The position numbers were made by a program, and so were the translations under genes. Of a DNA stretch of 15,696 nt, positions 7,380 through 14,825 are shown one piece after another. The notes under the pieces are model-generated. The model had not been told where the DNA came from, ran no database searches, and worked only from the letters and a program-made list of their open reading frames with translations. The first letter of the stretch is position 1; each line of letters opens with the position of its first letter. The DNA lies in NCBI GenBank assembly GCA_023415845.1, contig JAEZJB010000095.1, positions 1-15,696 on the forward strand, given 5' to 3'. The DNA comes from Chloroflexota bacterium. GTDB taxonomy: Bacteria > Chloroflexota > Chloroflexia > Thermomicrobiales > UBA6265.

Positions 7380-7450
7380 GTTGAGTGCCGAGGTGGCCGC
7401 CAACGCCAGGTAGGCGGCCACCTCGGCCCCGTCACCGAACCTCAACTCAG
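7376..7450. repeat. Nested inverted repeat (10-bp outer arms, 15-bp inner hairpin)
   Basis: Outer arms CTGAGTTGAG (7376-7385) and CTCAACTCAG (7441-7450) are perfect complements. They enclose a perfect 15-bp hairpin, GCCGAGGTGGCCGCC (7387-7401) with GGCGGCCACCTCGGC (7413-7427), and an 11-nt loop. The left outer arm contains the TGA stop of the DUF2277 gene. There is no T-run. The likely role is a transcription terminator or 3' RNA-stabilising structure. Confidence 0.75.
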
Positions 7451-7563
7451 CCGCCGGCAGAAATGGGTAAAAGTAAGCATTCCCCGCTGGCCTCCCCTCC
7501 TTCACGATGTGGGTGTTCTCGCGAACCATCGTTGCCCACTCCCCCGCGGAGGAGGAATACCCC

Positions 7564-9579
7564 ATGAATCGCTCCGATCTGACGACTCCGGCATTCTGGT
7601 ATGGTCGGCACTCACGCCGCTCCGTCGTATTCGCCATGGCGGCGGCGATGGGAACGGTCGGCCTGGGACCGGGCAGGTCGATGCTGGTGCCGGCGGTAAC
7701 TGCGGCCAGCAGCACCCAGTCGCCTGCTCCCCTGCTCCATCCCGCCCAGTCTGGCTATGCCTGGGTGGCCAACCACGGTCTGGACGGGGACGCCTACCAG
7801 CGGGAATTCGACTCCCTCGCTGGCCAGGGCTACCGGCTGGTAAAAATCAGCGGCTACTCGGTCAATGGCCAGGATTTCTATGCCTCGATCTGGGACATGT
7901 CCCCCGGTGCCGCCTGGGTTGGTATGCACCGTGTGCCCGGGGTGGACTACCAGGCGCGGTTCGACGAACTCACCGGCCAGGGGTTTCGTCCTGTCGACAT
8001 CAGCGGCTACGAAAAGGATGGCCAGGACCACTACGCCGCCATCTTCGAGCAGTCGGACATCGGAGCCTGGAGCGCCAGCCATGGCGTCCCCGGCGCAGAC
8101 TATCAGGGGGTGTTCGACCAGAACGTGGCCAATGGGCTGCGCCCGGTGCGCGTCTCGGGATTCGTAGCCGGAGGAAGCGATTATGTCGCCTCGATCTGGG
8201 TAGGTGATGATGGCACACCGTGGGCCGCCATGCACGGCCTGGATGGGGATGCCTACCAGGCTGAGTTCGATCGCTGGACCGCCGAGGGCATGCGGGTCGT
8301 TGACATCAGCGGCTACGACTGGAACGGATCCCCCACCTACACGGCGATTTTCGATGGCTCGCCGAAGGCCTACTGGATCTCCCATCACAACATGAGCGCG
8401 AGTGCCTACCAGGCGGCCTTTGACGAGAACGGGGCCGCCGGGTACGCCCTGGTTCACGTTGCTGGCTTTGGGGTGGGCGGCGAAGCCCGGTACGCGGCGA
8501 TCTGGGCGTCCGATACCGAACCAACCGGCGGGACCGTTGGCCGGGCCGCCGTCGACAACATCGCTACCGATGCGCTGGCCGCCGCCGGAGTGCCCGGTGT
8601 CTCGGTCGCCATCGCCAAAGATGGCCAACTCGTCTACGCCAAGGCATACGGCACCGCCGATGCTTCGACTGGCGAGGCGATGACCGTCAAACATCGGGCC
8701 CGGATCGCGTCGGTCTCCAAGCCGTTCACCTCCACCGCCATCATGCAGCTGGAAGAGAACGGAGTGCTTTCGCGCGACGACCTCGTCTTCGGTGACGATG
8801 GCTGGCTCGGGACCGACTACGGCACCATGCCGTACTCCGCCGACGTCCTGGCGATTACCATCGACCACCTCCTGACCCATACCGGCGGTGGCTGGTCGAA
8901 CGATGGCAACGATCCAATGTACGTCAATCTCGACGACACCCAGGACGAGTTGATCAGCTGGGTGCTCGACAACCGTCCTCTCGACAACACTCCGGGCACC
9001 AACTACGCCTACTCGAATTTCGGCTACTGCCTGCTGGGGCGAGTCATCGAGCGAGCCACGGGCCAGTCATACGAGGGGTACCTGCAGAGCACCGTTCTTG
9101 CGCAATGTGGCATCTCCGACATGCAGATTGCTGGCAATACCCTGGCGGACCGGGCGGCCAACGAGGTCGTCTACGACGATACCAATGCCCCGGCAGGGTG
9201 GGGGGACGCGTACGGAATCTCGGTCAGCCGGATGGATGCGCACGGTGGCTGGATCGCCACTGCCACCGACCTGGTGCGGTTCCTGGTGCGTCTTGATGAC
9301 TTCCCGACTCCGGCCGATATCGTGGCCGCCGACACCCTTTCGACGATGACCACCGGCACCACCGCCAACACCGGATACGGGCGCGGACTGGCAATCAACA
9401 CCACGTTCAATGGTTGGGGGCATACTGGTGGGCTGGCGGGCACAACATCATTCGCCTGGCGCCTGAGTGACGGGTTCTGTTACGCCCTGATCGCCAATGG
9501 CAACGGTATCGATCTCGACCGCCTCGGCCGGAACATGATCGACGCCGAGTCCGACTGGGGCACCGGCACACCACTGTAG
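7564..9579 (+). CDS. Secreted serine hydrolase (beta-lactamase/PBP fold) with five N-terminal tandem repeats
   Basis: This gene encodes 671 residues. The start at 7564 has GGAGGAGGA 6-7 nt upstream. Residues 1-48 look like an export signal: SRRS at 17-20, then a hydrophobic stretch and an Ala-rich end, so Tat export is possible. Residues 66-317 hold five repeats with conserved Trp at 67, 118, 169, 220 and 271, exactly 51 residues apart. Each contains a pattern like AWVxxHGLDGxxYQxxFD, then GxRxVxISGY, then YxAIW. This fits the bacterial tandem repeat domain 1 type found before beta-lactamase-like domains and in fungal polyglycine hydrolases. Residues 325-671 form the serine hydrolase domain: S383-V-S-K386 (SxxK nucleophile and base), Y483-S-N485 (YxN) and H620-T-G622 (the KTG-equivalent). 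All catalytic elements are present. It probably cleaves an amide or ester outside the membrane. The substrate is unknown. Confidence 0.9.
   Translation: MNRSDLTTPAFWYGRHSRRSVVFAMAAAMGTVGLGPGRSMLVPAVTAASSTQSPAPLLHPAQSGYAWVANHGLDGDAYQREFDSLAGQGYRLVKISGYSVNGQDFYASIWDMSPGAAWVGMHRVPGVDYQARFDELTGQGFRPVDISGYEKDGQDHYAAIFEQSDIGAWSASHGVPGADYQGVFDQNVANGLRPVRVSGFVAGGSDYVASIWVGDDGTPWAAMHGLDGDAYQAEFDRWTAEGMRVVDISGYDWNGSPTYTAIFDGSPKAYWISHHNMSASAYQAAFDENGAAGYALVHVAGFGVGGEARYAAIWASDTEPTGGTVGRAAVDNIATDALAAAGVPGVSVAIAKDGQLVYAKAYGTADASTGEAMTVKHRARIASVSKPFTSTAIMQLEENGVLSRDDLVFGDDGWLGTDYGTMPYSADVLAITIDHLLTHTGGGWSNDGNDPMYVNLDDTQDELISWVLDNRPLDNTPGTNYAYSNFGYCLLGRVIERATGQSYEGYLQSTVLAQCGISDMQIAGNTLADRAANEVVYDDTNAPAGWGDAYGISVSRMDAHGGWIATATDLVRFLVRLDDFPTPADIVAADTLSTMTTGTTANTGYGRGLAINTTFNGWGHTGGLAGTTSFAWRLSDGFCYALIANGNGIDLDRLGRNMIDAESDWGTGTPL
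7759..8514 (+). repeat. Five 153-bp coding repeats in the serine hydrolase gene
   Basis: Five in-frame units with the same 153-bp (51-codon) period encode the Trp/His-Gly...Tyr-Gln...Ser-Gly-Tyr modules. The DNA has diverged between copies while the protein pattern is kept, so this is an old, selected repeat array and not a recent expansion. The fifth unit (codons about 270-317) is the most diverged, with HHNMSAS replacing HGLDGDA. Confidence 0.85.
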
Positions 9580-9625
9580 GGGCGCCATGGTGAAGGTGTG
9601 GGCGAGGATGGTCGTATCGTGCTGG

Positions 9626-9631
9626 TACACT
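9626..9631 (+). promoter_or_regulatory. Possible -10 element upstream of the 143-aa gene
   Basis: TACACT lies 78 bp before the start at 9710. I see no good -35 at the right distance, so this is weak. Confidence 0.15.
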
Positions 9632-9709
9632 GACCGCAACAGTAGGAAAGGTGTTCGTTCGCCTTTCCGCCCCACCGATAGCCGTTCCAACGCATGCGGA
9701 GTCATCGAG

Positions 9710-10141
9710 ATGGCCTTCGTTCTCAAGAAACGCGCTCGCCCGGGCGATCCAGTTGCCGCTGGTCGTGTCGCGCAACCGGCCGCCCCGGGAGCCAGCCGCT
9801 CGCCACAGGTGCCGGGCCAGGTGCCCGACCGCTCTGGCGTGCCCGATCATGGTGTGTTGCCCGTGCCGATGCCCGAGGGCGAGGTGCGGCGGCCGCTGGT
9901 GGAATATGGCACTGCTCAGCGCGTGATGGGTGTCTATACCAAATGGGACGGCGATCCCTCCGACCCTGCCCGTTTCGAGCAGGCGACGGCTTCCTACGAA
10001 GAACTTCGCAAGGCGAATCCCTCATTGCGGACGCCGGTCCGGCCGACGGCGGGGTATGCCCTGGCAGATGGCACCCGCGCGCCGCACCCGGACCTTGCTG
10101 CCCTCGCGGCCAGCGCCGACACGGATTTCGTCGACGGCTAG
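9710..10141 (+). CDS. Hypothetical protein with Pro/Ala/Gly-rich N-terminal half
   Basis: This gene encodes 143 residues. The start at 9710 (MAFVLKKRARPG) has GGAG 8 nt upstream. A longer form from 9587 would add Arg/Ser-rich sequence that looks non-coding. The first 60 residues are basic, then rich in Pro, Ala, Gly, Val and Ser, so probably disordered. A more ordered part (about 65-105) contains VEYGTAQRVMGVYTKWDG and a predicted helix around FEQATASYEELRK. The C-terminus is acidic and Ala-rich. There is no signal peptide, membrane segment or recognisable domain. It sits 130 bp after the serine hydrolase gene and is closed by a strong intrinsic terminator, which supports its being a real transcribed unit. 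I do not recognise it. Confidence 0.65.
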   Translation: MAFVLKKRARPGDPVAAGRVAQPAAPGASRSPQVPGQVPDRSGVPDHGVLPVPMPEGEVRRPLVEYGTAQRVMGVYTKWDGDPSDPARFEQATASYEELRKANPSLRTPVRPTAGYALADGTRAPHPDLAALAASADTDFVDG

Positions 10142-10190
10142 CGCCAGGCAACGACACTCCGCCCTGTCATATGTGATGCAGCTCGACCAG

Positions 10191-10224
10191 AGCCGACCGA
10201 GATACCCGTCTCGGTCGGCTTTTT
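10191..10224 (+). terminator. Intrinsic terminator
   Basis: A perfect 12-bp stem, AGCCGACCGAGA with TCTCGGTCGGCT, has a 6-nt loop and is followed by TTTTT on the plus strand. This is the classic form of a Rho-independent terminator for the plus-strand unit ending at 10141. The TAA stop codon of the opposing CLC gene is read from the end of the same T-run (10223-10225). Confidence 0.88.
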
Positions 10225-12142
10225 AGTGGGGAGCCGCCTCTTCCAGCATGGCCCGCAATTGAGCGCCCTGTTCCGGCCGGGCCATGACGGTAACCAGATC
10301 CCCGGCGTGCAGGACCGTATCGGCCTCGGGAGAAACCGTCTCGCCCTGTCGACGGATGGCGAGCACCAGCGCGCCGGCCGGGAAGTCAATCAGGCGGAGG
10401 GGAGATCCGATAGCGGGCGCCTCGGGGCCGAGGGTGAAATTGAGAAGCATGGATGTGATCGGCAGTCGTTCTGCCTGTTCCAGCCCCTCTTCCAGCAGCG
10501 TCCGGTAGGCCGCGAGCGCATCCCGATACGTCAGTGTCCCTACCGTATGGCGACCATCGACGATGACGGCCTGATTGACGTTCATCTCGGCCATGGTGGC
10601 CATCGCTTCGTCCAGTGGGGTGCGAATGTCGATCCGGGCATCCGACGATTCCACAACTTCGCCCACCTTGACGGGACGCATCGCCGAGCGGGCGGTCATG
10701 GCGGCCAGCAGGGGGAAGCGCATCGCCAGCCGGTGAGCAGGCGAGGATGCCCGATTTGGAATCTGGGCCCAGTAGATGGAGTGATCCCCGACCAGCATCG
10801 TGGCGACCGCGATGGCGATCATGGCGGGCGCCAGCAACGAGAGGTTGCCGGTCATTTCGGCCACCATCAGCATCACGGCGAATGGGGCGTGCGCGATGGA
10901 TCCGAACAGCGCCATCATGCCGACGATCACGAACGGCGCGGGGCTCCCGGGAAAATGTGGCAGAACGCCATCGCCCAGGCGCCAGCAGGCTGCCCCGAGC
11001 ATGCCACCAATCACCATGCCGGGCCCGAAGATGCCCCCCGATCCACCCGACCCGATTGAGAACGATGTCGCCAGGATCTTGGCGAACGGCAGCGCCAGCA
11101 CAAGCCAAAGCGGCAGGTCCATTAACTCGTCGGTCATGCTGATCTGGACCCAGCCGTAACCAGTGTGAATCGAGCCGGCGACAAAAAGCCCCATCACACC
11201 AACCAGGAAGCCACCAATTGCCGGCTTGATCCAGACCGGAATCTGCCAGCGGTGGAACATACCGCTGACGCCATAGAACGTTTTGGCATAGAGCAATCCC
11301 ATCAGGCCAGCCACGACGCCCAGTGCGGCGTAGTAGATGAGGGTGACGGGATCGCTGAAACCGAGGTCTGGTTGGGCGCCGAAGATGGGATCGAACCCCT
11401 CGATCATTCCATAGACGCTGTAAGCCACGATCGAGGCGATAAGGCTGGGAATCAGCGCTTCGACTTCGAGGTCGTGCAGGTAAAGAATCTCGGCCCCCAT
11501 CAACGAACCACCCAGGGGTGCCCGGAAGATGGCGCCGATGCCCGCACTCATACCGGAAATCACGGCGATACGCCGGTCCGTAATGTTGAGCTTCAGCCAC
11601 GTGCTCAGCACGGATGCGAATCCGGATGAAATCTGGGCAGCCGGTCCTTCGCGGCCGCCCGATCCTCCCGACCCGATGGTAATGGCCGAGGCCACCAGCT
11701 TTACGGGCGGAACGCGCGGGTTGATGACGGCGCCTTTGTGATGGATGGCGTCGATGGCGGCGTCGGTGCCATGGCCTTCGGCTTCGGGTGCGAGGCGAAA
11801 CACGATGATGCCCGAGACAAGGCCACCAAAGGCAGTCACGACTGGCAACAACCAGGGGCGCTCCATTGCCCCTCTTACCGGACTTCCCTCGCCAATTGGC
11901 ATTGGTGGCAGGTAGCCGACCAGGTCTCCCAGGAACAGGTGGGTCGACCATTCGATAGCCCAACTGAAGGCCGCCGCTCCCAACCCGGCGACGACACCGA
12001 TCAGACTGCCGATCAGGATCCACTTGCCAAGAAACCGGGTACTTTCATACCCGGCCAGGTTGTCGAGTCCCGGCCAGCTCCAGCGCCCTTTGGGTGATGG
12101 TGGTGTGGAGATCGACGATGCGGGTGACGGCGGGCTTTCCAT
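10223..12142 (-). CDS. CLC-family anion channel/transporter with CBS and TrkA_C domains
   Basis: This gene encodes a 639-residue integral membrane protein moving chloride or another anion. The start at 12142 has AAGGAG about 5 nt upstream. Residues 38-455 hold the helix-rich CLC core. GREGP at 163-167 carries the gating glutamate E165, and GIFGPG at 370-375 matches the GxFxP anion-site motif. At the GSGIP position the protein reads GHGTD (123-127), with His in place of the chloride-binding Ser. Next to E218, the site of the inner proton glutamate of E. coli ClcA (E203) is Ile219. The paired GSGGSGG segments before both motifs reflect the internal duplication of the family. Residues about 490-548 form one CBS-like module and about 562-636 a TrkA_C (RCK C-terminal) domain, suggesting ligand control. 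It is single-gene and divergent from the pyruvate dehydrogenase operon. Confidence 0.9.
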   Translation of the reverse strand: MESPPSPASSISTPPSPKGRWSWPGLDNLAGYESTRFLGKWILIGSLIGVVAGLGAAAFSWAIEWSTHLFLGDLVGYLPPMPIGEGSPVRGAMERPWLLPVVTAFGGLVSGIIVFRLAPEAEGHGTDAAIDAIHHKGAVINPRVPPVKLVASAITIGSGGSGGREGPAAQISSGFASVLSTWLKLNITDRRIAVISGMSAGIGAIFRAPLGGSLMGAEILYLHDLEVEALIPSLIASIVAYSVYGMIEGFDPIFGAQPDLGFSDPVTLIYYAALGVVAGLMGLLYAKTFYGVSGMFHRWQIPVWIKPAIGGFLVGVMGLFVAGSIHTGYGWVQISMTDELMDLPLWLVLALPFAKILATSFSIGSGGSGGIFGPGMVIGGMLGAACWRLGDGVLPHFPGSPAPFVIVGMMALFGSIAHAPFAVMLMVAEMTGNLSLLAPAMIAIAVATMLVGDHSIYWAQIPNRASSPAHRLAMRFPLLAAMTARSAMRPVKVGEVVESSDARIDIRTPLDEAMATMAEMNVNQAVIVDGRHTVGTLTYRDALAAYRTLLEEGLEQAERLPITSMLLNFTLGPEAPAIGSPLRLIDFPAGALVLAIRRQGETVSPEADTVLHAGDLVTVMARPEQGAQLRAMLEEAAPH

Positions 12143-12398
12143 GAGGCTCCTTGCGCTGTGCGTGCTTCACGCAGGCACTCGCAGGAGGTCGTCGGGCGTC
12201 TGGCCACAACGAAGGATAGAGGTGGCCCGGCACCGAGGTTGGTTGGTGGGGGATCGCCCGGATGCGAATGTCGGCAGCAGGCACGCGTCGATGCTCCGGC
12301 TTTCGAGGGTAGCAAAGCCTCGGGAAAGCATGCAAACACAACCCCGGGGACGAGGGGTCCCTTTCGGTCAGTCTCTGTCTGGTGAGCCACGTGCCGGA

Positions 12399-12409
12399 GT
12401 ACAATCCGC
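12399..12409 (+). promoter_or_regulatory. First AGTACAAT element, possible -10
   Basis: AGTACAATCCG contains TACAAT (12400-12405), one base from the sigma-70 -10 consensus. No convincing -35 precedes it at 17 bp. A near copy occurs 74 bp downstream. Confidence 0.3.
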
Positions 12410-12472
12410 GGCCTGCTCAACCGATCAGGCATGTTTGAGGCACCGCAAATGCCCCACTCTCCGTAGGGTGCA

Positions 12473-12484
12473 GTACAATTCCGG
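12473..12484 (+). promoter_or_regulatory. Second AGTACAAT element, possible -10 of the pdh operon
   Basis: AGTACAATTCCG contains TACAAT (12474-12479), about 215 bp before the E1 alpha start. It repeats the element at 12399. Two tandem promoters are possible. Confidence 0.35.
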
Positions 12485-12650
12485 GAATCATGGGTAAGAG
12501 GCAGGTGCCCGCCTGAGTTGGCACGTTGTCGCACGTGGCCCCGTGCAACGGGAACGGCCAGGTGCGTTTTGGCGCGCGGTCGTTTCCAGGTTCCGAACGT
12601 CGGCGGCCACTCGCGTGAGTACATTCCTCATCCCCATTCGCGAATCGGTC

Positions 12651-12670
12651 GCGTGCCAACGCTGGCACGC
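12651..12670. repeat. Perfect inverted repeat just upstream of the E1 alpha gene
   Basis: GCGTGCCA (12651-12658) and TGGCACGC (12663-12670) form an 8-bp perfect inverted repeat with a 4-nt centre, ending 24 bp before the ATG. A related GTTGGCACG lies at 12517-12525. It could be an operator or a leader hairpin. Confidence 0.45.
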
Positions 12671-12694
12671 CTAGCATCCCGAGAGGCCCGCATC

Positions 12695-13777
12695 ATGGCG
12701 ACCACACCCAGCCAGGGACGACGGCGCAAGCCGGCAGCGACGCCGGCAGAAAACGGGAGCAACGGTTCTCCCGCTGCCGTACCCGTTTCAAATGAAGAAC
12801 TGCTTGAAATCTACAAGAGAATGGTGGAGATCAGGCTGTTTGAAGACGCCGCCCAACGCGGTTTCCGCCAGGGCAAGGTCGGCGGCTACATGCACGTCTA
12901 TTCCGGGCAGGAAGCTGTCGCCACCGGATTCCTGGAGTACTACCAGGAAGGCGATTATGTCATCACCGCCTACCGCGACCACGCCCACGTCCTCCTGCTC
13001 GGCTCCGAGCCGAAGGCGGTCATGGCCGAGCTTTACGGCAAGGGCACAGGCATGGTCAAGGGCAAGGGCGGTTCCATGCACCTGTTCGATGTCGAACGCG
13101 GGTTCTATGGCGGCTACGGCATCGTGGGTGGTCACATCCCGCTGGGAGTCGGCACCGCCTTCGCCCAGGCCTACCTGAAGACCGGTGGAATCACCCAGCT
13201 CTATCTCGGTGATGGTGCCATCCACAACGGCGCCTTCCACGAAGCTGCCAATCTCTCGGGGCTCTGGGGCAAGGACAACCTGAACCCGTGCCTCTTCGTG
13301 CTCGAGAACAACCAGTACGGCATGGGCACCAGTGTCGAGCGCGCCACCGCCAATACCGATCTGGGCAAGAAGTTCGAGTCCTACGGCATCGAGCACACCA
13401 AGGTCGATGGCATGGACGTCGAAGCGGTGTTGCAGGTGGCCCGGGAAGCGACCGAGCGAGTTCGGGAAACCGGCAAGCCGTTTGCCGTCGAAGCCCTCAC
13501 CTATCGCATCATGCCGCACGGCGCCGCCGACTTCCTGGAGAAATACCGGACCAAGGAAGAAGTCCGAAAGTGGCGTGAGAAGGATCCGATCGGCCTGGTC
13601 GAGAAGCGTCTCGAAGAGCGCGGTGTCGACCACGAGCAGCTCACCGCCATTCGCGATGCCGCCAAGGCCGTGATGGACGAAGCGGTCACCTTCGCTGATG
13701 AAAGCCCCGAGCCGGATCTCAGCGAACTGCTCACCGATGTCTACGACGAGAGTGTGGTGGTTCAGCCGGCCGGATAG
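12695..13777 (+). CDS. pdhA: Pyruvate (2-oxo acid) dehydrogenase E1 component, alpha subunit
   Basis: This gene encodes 360 residues. The protein decarboxylates pyruvate using thiamine diphosphate and passes the acyl group to the E2 lipoyl arm, as an alpha2beta2 tetramer with the next gene product. The thiamine diphosphate motif begins at GDG (172-174) and ends at ENN (204-206). YRDHAHVL (93-100) and GKGGSMHLFD (123-132) are typical E1 alpha active-site and loop sequences, with YGIVGGHIPLGVG at 141-153. The first 30 residues are a Lys/Ala/Pro/Ser-rich, probably flexible tail. The start at 12695 has GAGAGG about 8 nt upstream. The E1 beta gene begins 61 bp downstream. The sequence leans toward pyruvate, but branched-chain 2-oxo acid or acetoin dehydrogenase is possible, because these E1 families are hard to separate by eye. 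Confidence 0.92.
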   Translation: MATTPSQGRRRKPAATPAENGSNGSPAAVPVSNEELLEIYKRMVEIRLFEDAAQRGFRQGKVGGYMHVYSGQEAVATGFLEYYQEGDYVITAYRDHAHVLLLGSEPKAVMAELYGKGTGMVKGKGGSMHLFDVERGFYGGYGIVGGHIPLGVGTAFAQAYLKTGGITQLYLGDGAIHNGAFHEAANLSGLWGKDNLNPCLFVLENNQYGMGTSVERATANTDLGKKFESYGIEHTKVDGMDVEAVLQVAREATERVRETGKPFAVEALTYRIMPHGAADFLEKYRTKEEVRKWREKDPIGLVEKRLEERGVDHEQLTAIRDAAKAVMDEAVTFADESPEPDLSELLTDVYDESVVVQPAG

Positions 13778-13838
13778 CACTACTGGCATTCGTTGGGTCG
13801 CGCGATGCGACCTTCCTCTTCAGAAAGGACCTTGGCGC

Positions 13839-14822
13839 ATGCCAGTCATCACCTATCGCGATGCCTTGCGCTCGGCGATGGCGGAAGAAATGGAGCGGGA
13901 CGAGCGTGTGGTCCTGCTGGGTGAGGACATTGGTGTCTATGGTGGTACCCACCTCGTCACCAACGGTCTCATCGACCAGTTCGGCCCCCGTCGCGTACTC
14001 GATACTCCCATTGCAGAAAACGGCTTCACCGGTGCGGCGATCGGCATGGCCATGGCAGGCATGCGGCCGATCGTGGAGATGATGACCTGGAACTTCTCGT
14101 TCCAGGCCGCCGACCAGATCATCCAGAACGCCGCCAAGCTGCGCTACTTCTCGGGAGGACAGGTCAACATTCCCCTCGTGATCCGTGGTCCAAACGGTGG
14201 TGGCGTGCAGCTTTCGGCCCAGCACACCCACTCGCTCGAAGGCTTCTACGGGCATTTCCCTGGCCTCAAGGTTGTCTCCCCGGCGACGCCATACGACGTC
14301 AAGGGCATGATGATCGAAGCCATCCGTGATCCGGATCCGGTCATCTTCCTCGAAGCTGGCGCCCTGTACGGTACCAAGGGCGAGGTGCCCGAGGGTGAGT
14401 ACACGGTCGAATTCGGCAAGGCCCGAATCGCCCGCGAAGGCACCGATGTCACCCTGATCGCCTATGGTCGCCAGGTGCCCATGCTCCTCCGCGTCGCCGA
14501 CAAGCTGGCCGAGGACGGCATCGAAGCCGAAGTGGTCGATCTCCGGTCCATTCGTCCCTTCGATGTCGACACCATCGTCGCGTCGGTCCGCAAGACCCAT
14601 CGCGCCGTGGTTGTGCAGGAGCAGTGGCGGTGGTTCAGTGTGGCGTCCGAAGTTGCCGCCACCATCCAGGCCCACGCCTTTGACGATCTCGATGCTCCGG
14701 TCGCCCGCGTGAGCGGTGCCGAGGTGCCAGCACCTTACGCCCGAAATCTTGAAGTAGCCGCCTTCCCGAGCGAGCAGCAGGTGATCGACGCCACTCGCCG
14801 GGTTCTGTATCTCGAGGGATAA
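13839..14822 (+). CDS. pdhB: Pyruvate (2-oxo acid) dehydrogenase E1 component, beta subunit
   Basis: This gene encodes 327 residues, the usual length. The start at 13839 (MPVITYRDAL) has AAAGGA upstream; the frame is open further left but overlaps E1 alpha. Family marks are LLGEDIGVYGG (26-36), the TPIAENGFTG segment (56-65) with E60 as the glutamate that activates the thiamine ring, QAADQIIQNAAKLRY (89-103), and the AQHTHSLEGFYGH segment (127-139) with active-site histidines. The C-terminal transketolase-like domain includes VTLIAYGRQV and VVDLRSIRPFD. It pairs with the preceding E1 alpha. The E2 start follows after only 3 nt, so translation of the two is probably coupled. Confidence 0.94.
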   Translation: MPVITYRDALRSAMAEEMERDERVVLLGEDIGVYGGTHLVTNGLIDQFGPRRVLDTPIAENGFTGAAIGMAMAGMRPIVEMMTWNFSFQAADQIIQNAAKLRYFSGGQVNIPLVIRGPNGGGVQLSAQHTHSLEGFYGHFPGLKVVSPATPYDVKGMMIEAIRDPDPVIFLEAGALYGTKGEVPEGEYTVEFGKARIAREGTDVTLIAYGRQVPMLLRVADKLAEDGIEAEVVDLRSIRPFDVDTIVASVRKTHRAVVVQEQWRWFSVASEVAATIQAHAFDDLDAPVARVSGAEVPAPYARNLEVAAFPSEQQVIDATRRVLYLEG

Positions 14823-14825
14823 CGC

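Larger units (their letters stand above)
12143..12694. other. Divergent intergenic region between the CLC gene and the pyruvate dehydrogenase operon
   Basis: This 552-bp stretch has no convincing gene. A reading frame from 12518 runs into E1 alpha, but its extra residues are Arg/His-rich and unlike the family. The region holds two similar TACAAT elements and inverted TTGGCACG sequences near the operon start. I recognise no riboswitch. Confidence 0.6.

Noticed and set aside
7759..8514. CRISPR-like or mobile repeat array
   Set aside because: The 153-bp period is an in-frame protein repeat with conserved Trp/Tyr/Gly pattern and no spacer structure.
7612..8880. A 422-aa minus-strand open frame
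   Set aside because: It is antisense to the repeat and catalytic domains of the serine hydrolase. Its apparent repeats are simply the mirror of the 51-codon repeats.
10226..11059. A 277-aa plus-strand open frame
   Set aside because: It lies antisense to the CLC gene, whose family motifs are clear. The Gly/His/Arg-rich product is a shadow.
12518..12694. N-terminal extension of E1 alpha
   Set aside because: The extra 59 residues are Arg/His-rich and unlike any E1 alpha or targeting sequence. The ATG at 12695 has a better context.
13731..14675. A 314-aa minus-strand open frame
   Set aside because: It is antisense to the E1 beta gene, which has full family motifs.
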